DNA of 64,000 nucleotides, taken from contig NZ_LT907782.1 in NCBI RefSeq assembly GCF_900206265.1, forward strand, positions 682,001 through 746,000, given 5' to 3'. The notes under the pieces are model-generated. The model was not told the origin of the DNA. It was given only the letters and a program-made list of their open reading frames with translations, and searched no databases. Below are positions 61,388 to 64,000 of the stretch, in pieces (the stretch's first letter is position 1; every line of letters starts with the position of its first letter). This DNA is from Nitrosomonas ureae. Its GTDB lineage: Bacteria; Pseudomonadota; Gammaproteobacteria; Burkholderiales; Nitrosomonadaceae. The translations under genes were made by a program, and so were the position numbers.

Positions 61388-64000
61388 ATGATACTTCCGC
61401 AGAGAGATAAAGAACCGGATTTAGCGTTTGCCGGACTGGCTATACTTATTCTATTTGGATTCTTGATCTGGCATGACAATCCTATCAAGAGTTCCCGCCC
61501 CGCTGACCCTGTCTCAAAAGAACTTTTAGAGCTAAACATAATAGACCATGCCTACAAGAGCTGGCTGTGGGAAGATCCTTTTGGAAAAACTTTCAAACCG
61601 AGCGAGGACAGAAACCAGAGAAATCCTTATGATCAAGATTGCAAGCAACTAAGAAAAAAGATAGAAAGCCAGAAAAAAAATAAAGGTAAGCCTGTTGAGA
61701 TATTGGCTGCCTTATTGGAGACTAGCCCTAATACCACTGATAATAAAGAAACTCGCCTCCGGCATCGTTATGCAAAAATTGCAGGACTCATCGAAGCTGG
61801 CTATAGCCCATCAGAAGGAACTCATCAATTGCATTATTGCAGGATTGATGATCCGAAGACCCAGGGCGCTCAGGATAAAAAATATAATATAAGCTGGGAA
61901 TATTTTAATTTCACGCAAAACCCGAATGAGGAAAATGAGAAACCCGATGTCATTTTATTATGGTTAGATAATAATGTTTTCAATGGTAAAACTCTCCTTA
62001 CCCCAAAAAATGAAGCTAATGATTCCCCTGATAATGCTCACGAATTTCTAATATCTCTAATTCATGAGAATGAAGATTTCGCCCATATTAAGAATAATTT
62101 ATATCTTTTTGATTGGAGTTACTCAGAGTATTGCTGGAACGACCCAGGTAGTAATCAAGAATGCAATGAATCGGATAAAAACGTCATTGATGCAACGTCA
62201 GATAGTTATCCGGAAAAAATTGTACGACCTTTAAAATTTCTTCCACAGCATTCAGAACATTCAAAAGAATTAGTTGAAAAACTAACCGAGGAACTCGTTA
62301 GGTATCGAAGAATTAAAGATTTATCTGAGATAGCTATTATTGTTGAACAGGATACGCAATATATACGCGAATTGTCAGAGACATTTTCAAATAAATTCCA
62401 ATGCAAAATATTAAATAGTCAAAGCTCAGTTGATGAATGTCATAAGAGCGATCATGCATTAAATTCAGTTAAAAGATTTTCTTATTATAAAGGGTTGGAT
62501 GCCTATCAGTATCGATTAGAAAAAGAAGAAAATCGCAAGCCCAAAAAATGGAATGAAGATGGATATTTATCATCTGTGGATATTCGTAACCCATCCTTCG
62601 GTCCGGCACAATTTGATTATCTGCAGCGTATAGCAGCGCAAATTAATAATAGCCATAAAACCATCGATATTGAAAAACGTGTTGGTGGAATAAAAGCGGT
62701 AGTTATTTTTGGCAGCGATTATTATGACAAGCTGCTCATTCTTCAGGCACTGAGGTCAGAGATGCCAAATATTCTAATTTTAACTACTGATCTGGATGCA
62801 AGAATGCTACATCCGCAATATTTTCGCTGGACCAGAAATTTGATTGTTGCTTCATCTTTTGGTTTGCAGCTTCCTCAAAATAAACAAAGTTCTTTTTCTG
62901 CTTTTCGTGATAGCCAGCAAACAGAGATTTTTTATAACGTGACACAATTAATAGAGAAATCAAGCATCGCATATTCCTCACCGGTACTTTTTGAAATTGG
63001 TCGGAATAACTATGTACATTTGCCTCAATCATCTGATAAGGCTGAGAGAATTAAAGAAATTCTATCGCAGGAAATGTTTAGCCAAAATCAAAATAAGCAT
63101 CAGTTTTGGTTATTGTCTGGTATAACCTTGGCTTTAATCATCTTACTTTATGGATTTCGACCTAACTCTTTTAAATTATGTAGTTATATAGCAGTTTCTG
63201 CTAGCGTAATCTTTATTATTTATTATCAAGCCATTGAGAAAAATGAAGAGCCGCTGAGTTTCACCGAAGGTATTAGTTTATGGCCTGCAGTATTTATTCA
63301 AATCATTGCGATCGCCTTAGCGCTGTATTTTTATTACAGCGCATACTTTAAATCAGAAAGCATGCTTAAAAGAAACTTTGAGTATCTACAATCTAAATTT
63401 AGTTTAAAAAGTAATTTAAACAACAAAGAACAACGTACAGACACTGAATGGTACTTCTTTATATTTATTACCGTTGTAACATTAATTTTGAGTATATGGA
63501 TTTATGCGTCAAACGATTTTAAACCTGATGGTTATTTAGATTTTTGGGCTTGCGCCACTGTTCTAGCAGTGCTTATAGTCATATATATAGCGTTAGAATA
63601 TAAATTCTTTAAATCCTACTTAATAGCAATCACACATTGGAATGATAAAGCTGAGTGTTATCTTAATAATCCTAAAGTTCCTAAGCTCATTAAATTAGAA
63701 CAGATATGGAATGAATACAATAGACTTGGCCACTGGAAACCGTACCTTATCCGCATCACTCTGATGTGGTTAGTATTTGCATTAATTGAAACCATTCTTT
63801 TTTATTTAGTGCCTTCCTGGCCTCAGTCGGCTCGGGGCAATTTTGCTTTTTATTTAGATTGGTTTATAGGCATAGCCAGTTTCATCGTTATCATGCTTCT
63901 GACGTTTGTTGTGCTGGATACTTACAGACTTAATTACTATTTTATTAGAAAGCTGCGCATACAACATCCTCTGATCGTTGAAGATGTTTACTTAACACGG
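61388..64000 (+). CDS. Large AT-rich membrane protein, 3' end beyond window
   Basis: The frame is open from the ATG at 61388 (GGGGAG 7 bases upstream) to the last base: at least 871 codons with no stop. N-terminal TM ~14-31, then a soluble region to ~570 with a periplasmic-binding-protein-like stretch (AVVIFGSDYYDKLLILQALR ... ILILTTDLDARMLHP, WTRNLIVASSFGL, about 435-500), then seven or so hydrophobic segments from about 575 to 855. I do not recognise a named family. Composition is much more AT-rich than the neighbouring porins, suggesting transfer. Confidence 0.85.
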   Translation, partial: MILPQRDKEPDLAFAGLAILILFGFLIWHDNPIKSSRPADPVSKELLELNIIDHAYKSWLWEDPFGKTFKPSEDRNQRNPYDQDCKQLRKKIESQKKNKGKPVEILAALLETSPNTTDNKETRLRHRYAKIAGLIEAGYSPSEGTHQLHYCRIDDPKTQGAQDKKYNISWEYFNFTQNPNEENEKPDVILLWLDNNVFNGKTLLTPKNEANDSPDNAHEFLISLIHENEDFAHIKNNLYLFDWSYSEYCWNDPGSNQECNESDKNVIDATSDSYPEKIVRPLKFLPQHSEHSKELVEKLTEELVRYRRIKDLSEIAIIVEQDTQYIRELSETFSNKFQCKILNSQSSVDECHKSDHALNSVKRFSYYKGLDAYQYRLEKEENRKPKKWNEDGYLSSVDIRNPSFGPAQFDYLQRIAAQINNSHKTIDIEKRVGGIKAVVIFGSDYYDKLLILQALRSEMPNILILTTDLDARMLHPQYFRWTRNLIVASSFGLQLPQNKQSSFSAFRDSQQTEIFYNVTQLIEKSSIAYSSPVLFEIGRNNYVHLPQSSDKAERIKEILSQEMFSQNQNKHQFWLLSGITLALIILLYGFRPNSFKLCSYIAVSASVIFIIYYQAIEKNEEPLSFTEGISLWPAVFIQIIAIALALYFYYSAYFKSESMLKRNFEYLQSKFSLKSNLNNKEQRTDTEWYFFIFITVVTLILSIWIYASNDFKPDGYLDFWACATVLAVLIVIYIALEYKFFKSYLIAITHWNDKAECYLNNPKVPKLIKLEQIWNEYNRLGHWKPYLIRITLMWLVFALIETILFYLVPSWPQSARGNFAFYLDWFIGIASFIVIMLLTFVVLDTYRLNYYFIRKLRIQHPLIVEDVYLTR

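Overview
The window reads as a chromosomal segment of a betaproteobacterium, most likely a Nitrosomonas-type ammonia oxidiser. That placement is an inference from gene content and style (split glycine decarboxylase gcvPA/gcvPB, RdgC, Tex, a CopD-cytochrome c fusion, PEP-CTERM sorting signals, several copper-related membrane proteins) and not from a marker gene. The coding density and moderate GC content are typical of a free-living proteobacterium. The tRNA-Lys-linked block and the last gene are visibly more AT-rich than the rest.

Region 1 (1-5030) is core: the end of serS, a phasin-like helical protein, rdgC, a DUF2007-type zinc-ribbon protein, tex and tRNA-Lys(TTT). Region 2 (4983-14428) is an integrative element inserted in the 3' end of tRNA-Lys. 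It is bounded by two copies of a 48-bp direct repeat. It carries a tyrosine integrase, an AlpA-like excisionase, a Rep_trans-type replication initiator and an unknown protein. Its cargo looks like anti-phage or genome-conflict genes: an overlapping ParA-like ATPase/SIR2 pair, and a type II restriction-modification system with a BamHI-family nuclease, a small controller and a methyltransferase. A near-identical palindrome lies in front of both the controller-nuclease and the methyltransferase genes. The far end has a small membrane protein and a ParB-like gene split by a -1 frameshift at a slippery A8 run.

Region 3 (14429-17410) is a mobile-element scrapyard around the chromate transporter chrA. 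An IS200-type element and an IS3-type remnant are each split by the same 141-bp MITE-like hairpin element. A third copy sits at the start of a PEP-CTERM gene at 44317. Region 4 (17460-23690) is the glycine cleavage operon gcvT-gcvH-gcvPA-tpx-gcvPB plus a PfkB-family kinase, headed by a tandem glycine riboswitch.

Region 5 (23847-43000) holds envelope, copper and stress functions: a CopD-cytochrome c-thioredoxin-like fusion, a BON lipoprotein, a four-helix copper-storage-like protein, an orphan MacB-type permease, a phosphate-selective-type porin, glutathione peroxidase, a membrane-anchored C13 (caspase-like) peptidase, CheV, TPR and glycine-zipper proteins, a TetR regulator, an IS30 element with one in-frame amber codon, and a REC-EAL response regulator. 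Region 6 (43145-53670) has PEP-CTERM and kelch proteins, GNAT, SirB2- and CopD-like membrane proteins, a DMT exporter, a Rieske oxygenase, a large lipoprotein and priA. Region 7 (54096-64000) has a NarX-type histidine kinase/NarL-type regulator pair. Next to it is a duplicated lipoprotein plus outer-membrane beta-barrel module. The window ends inside a large AT-rich membrane protein of at least 871 residues that runs off the edge.
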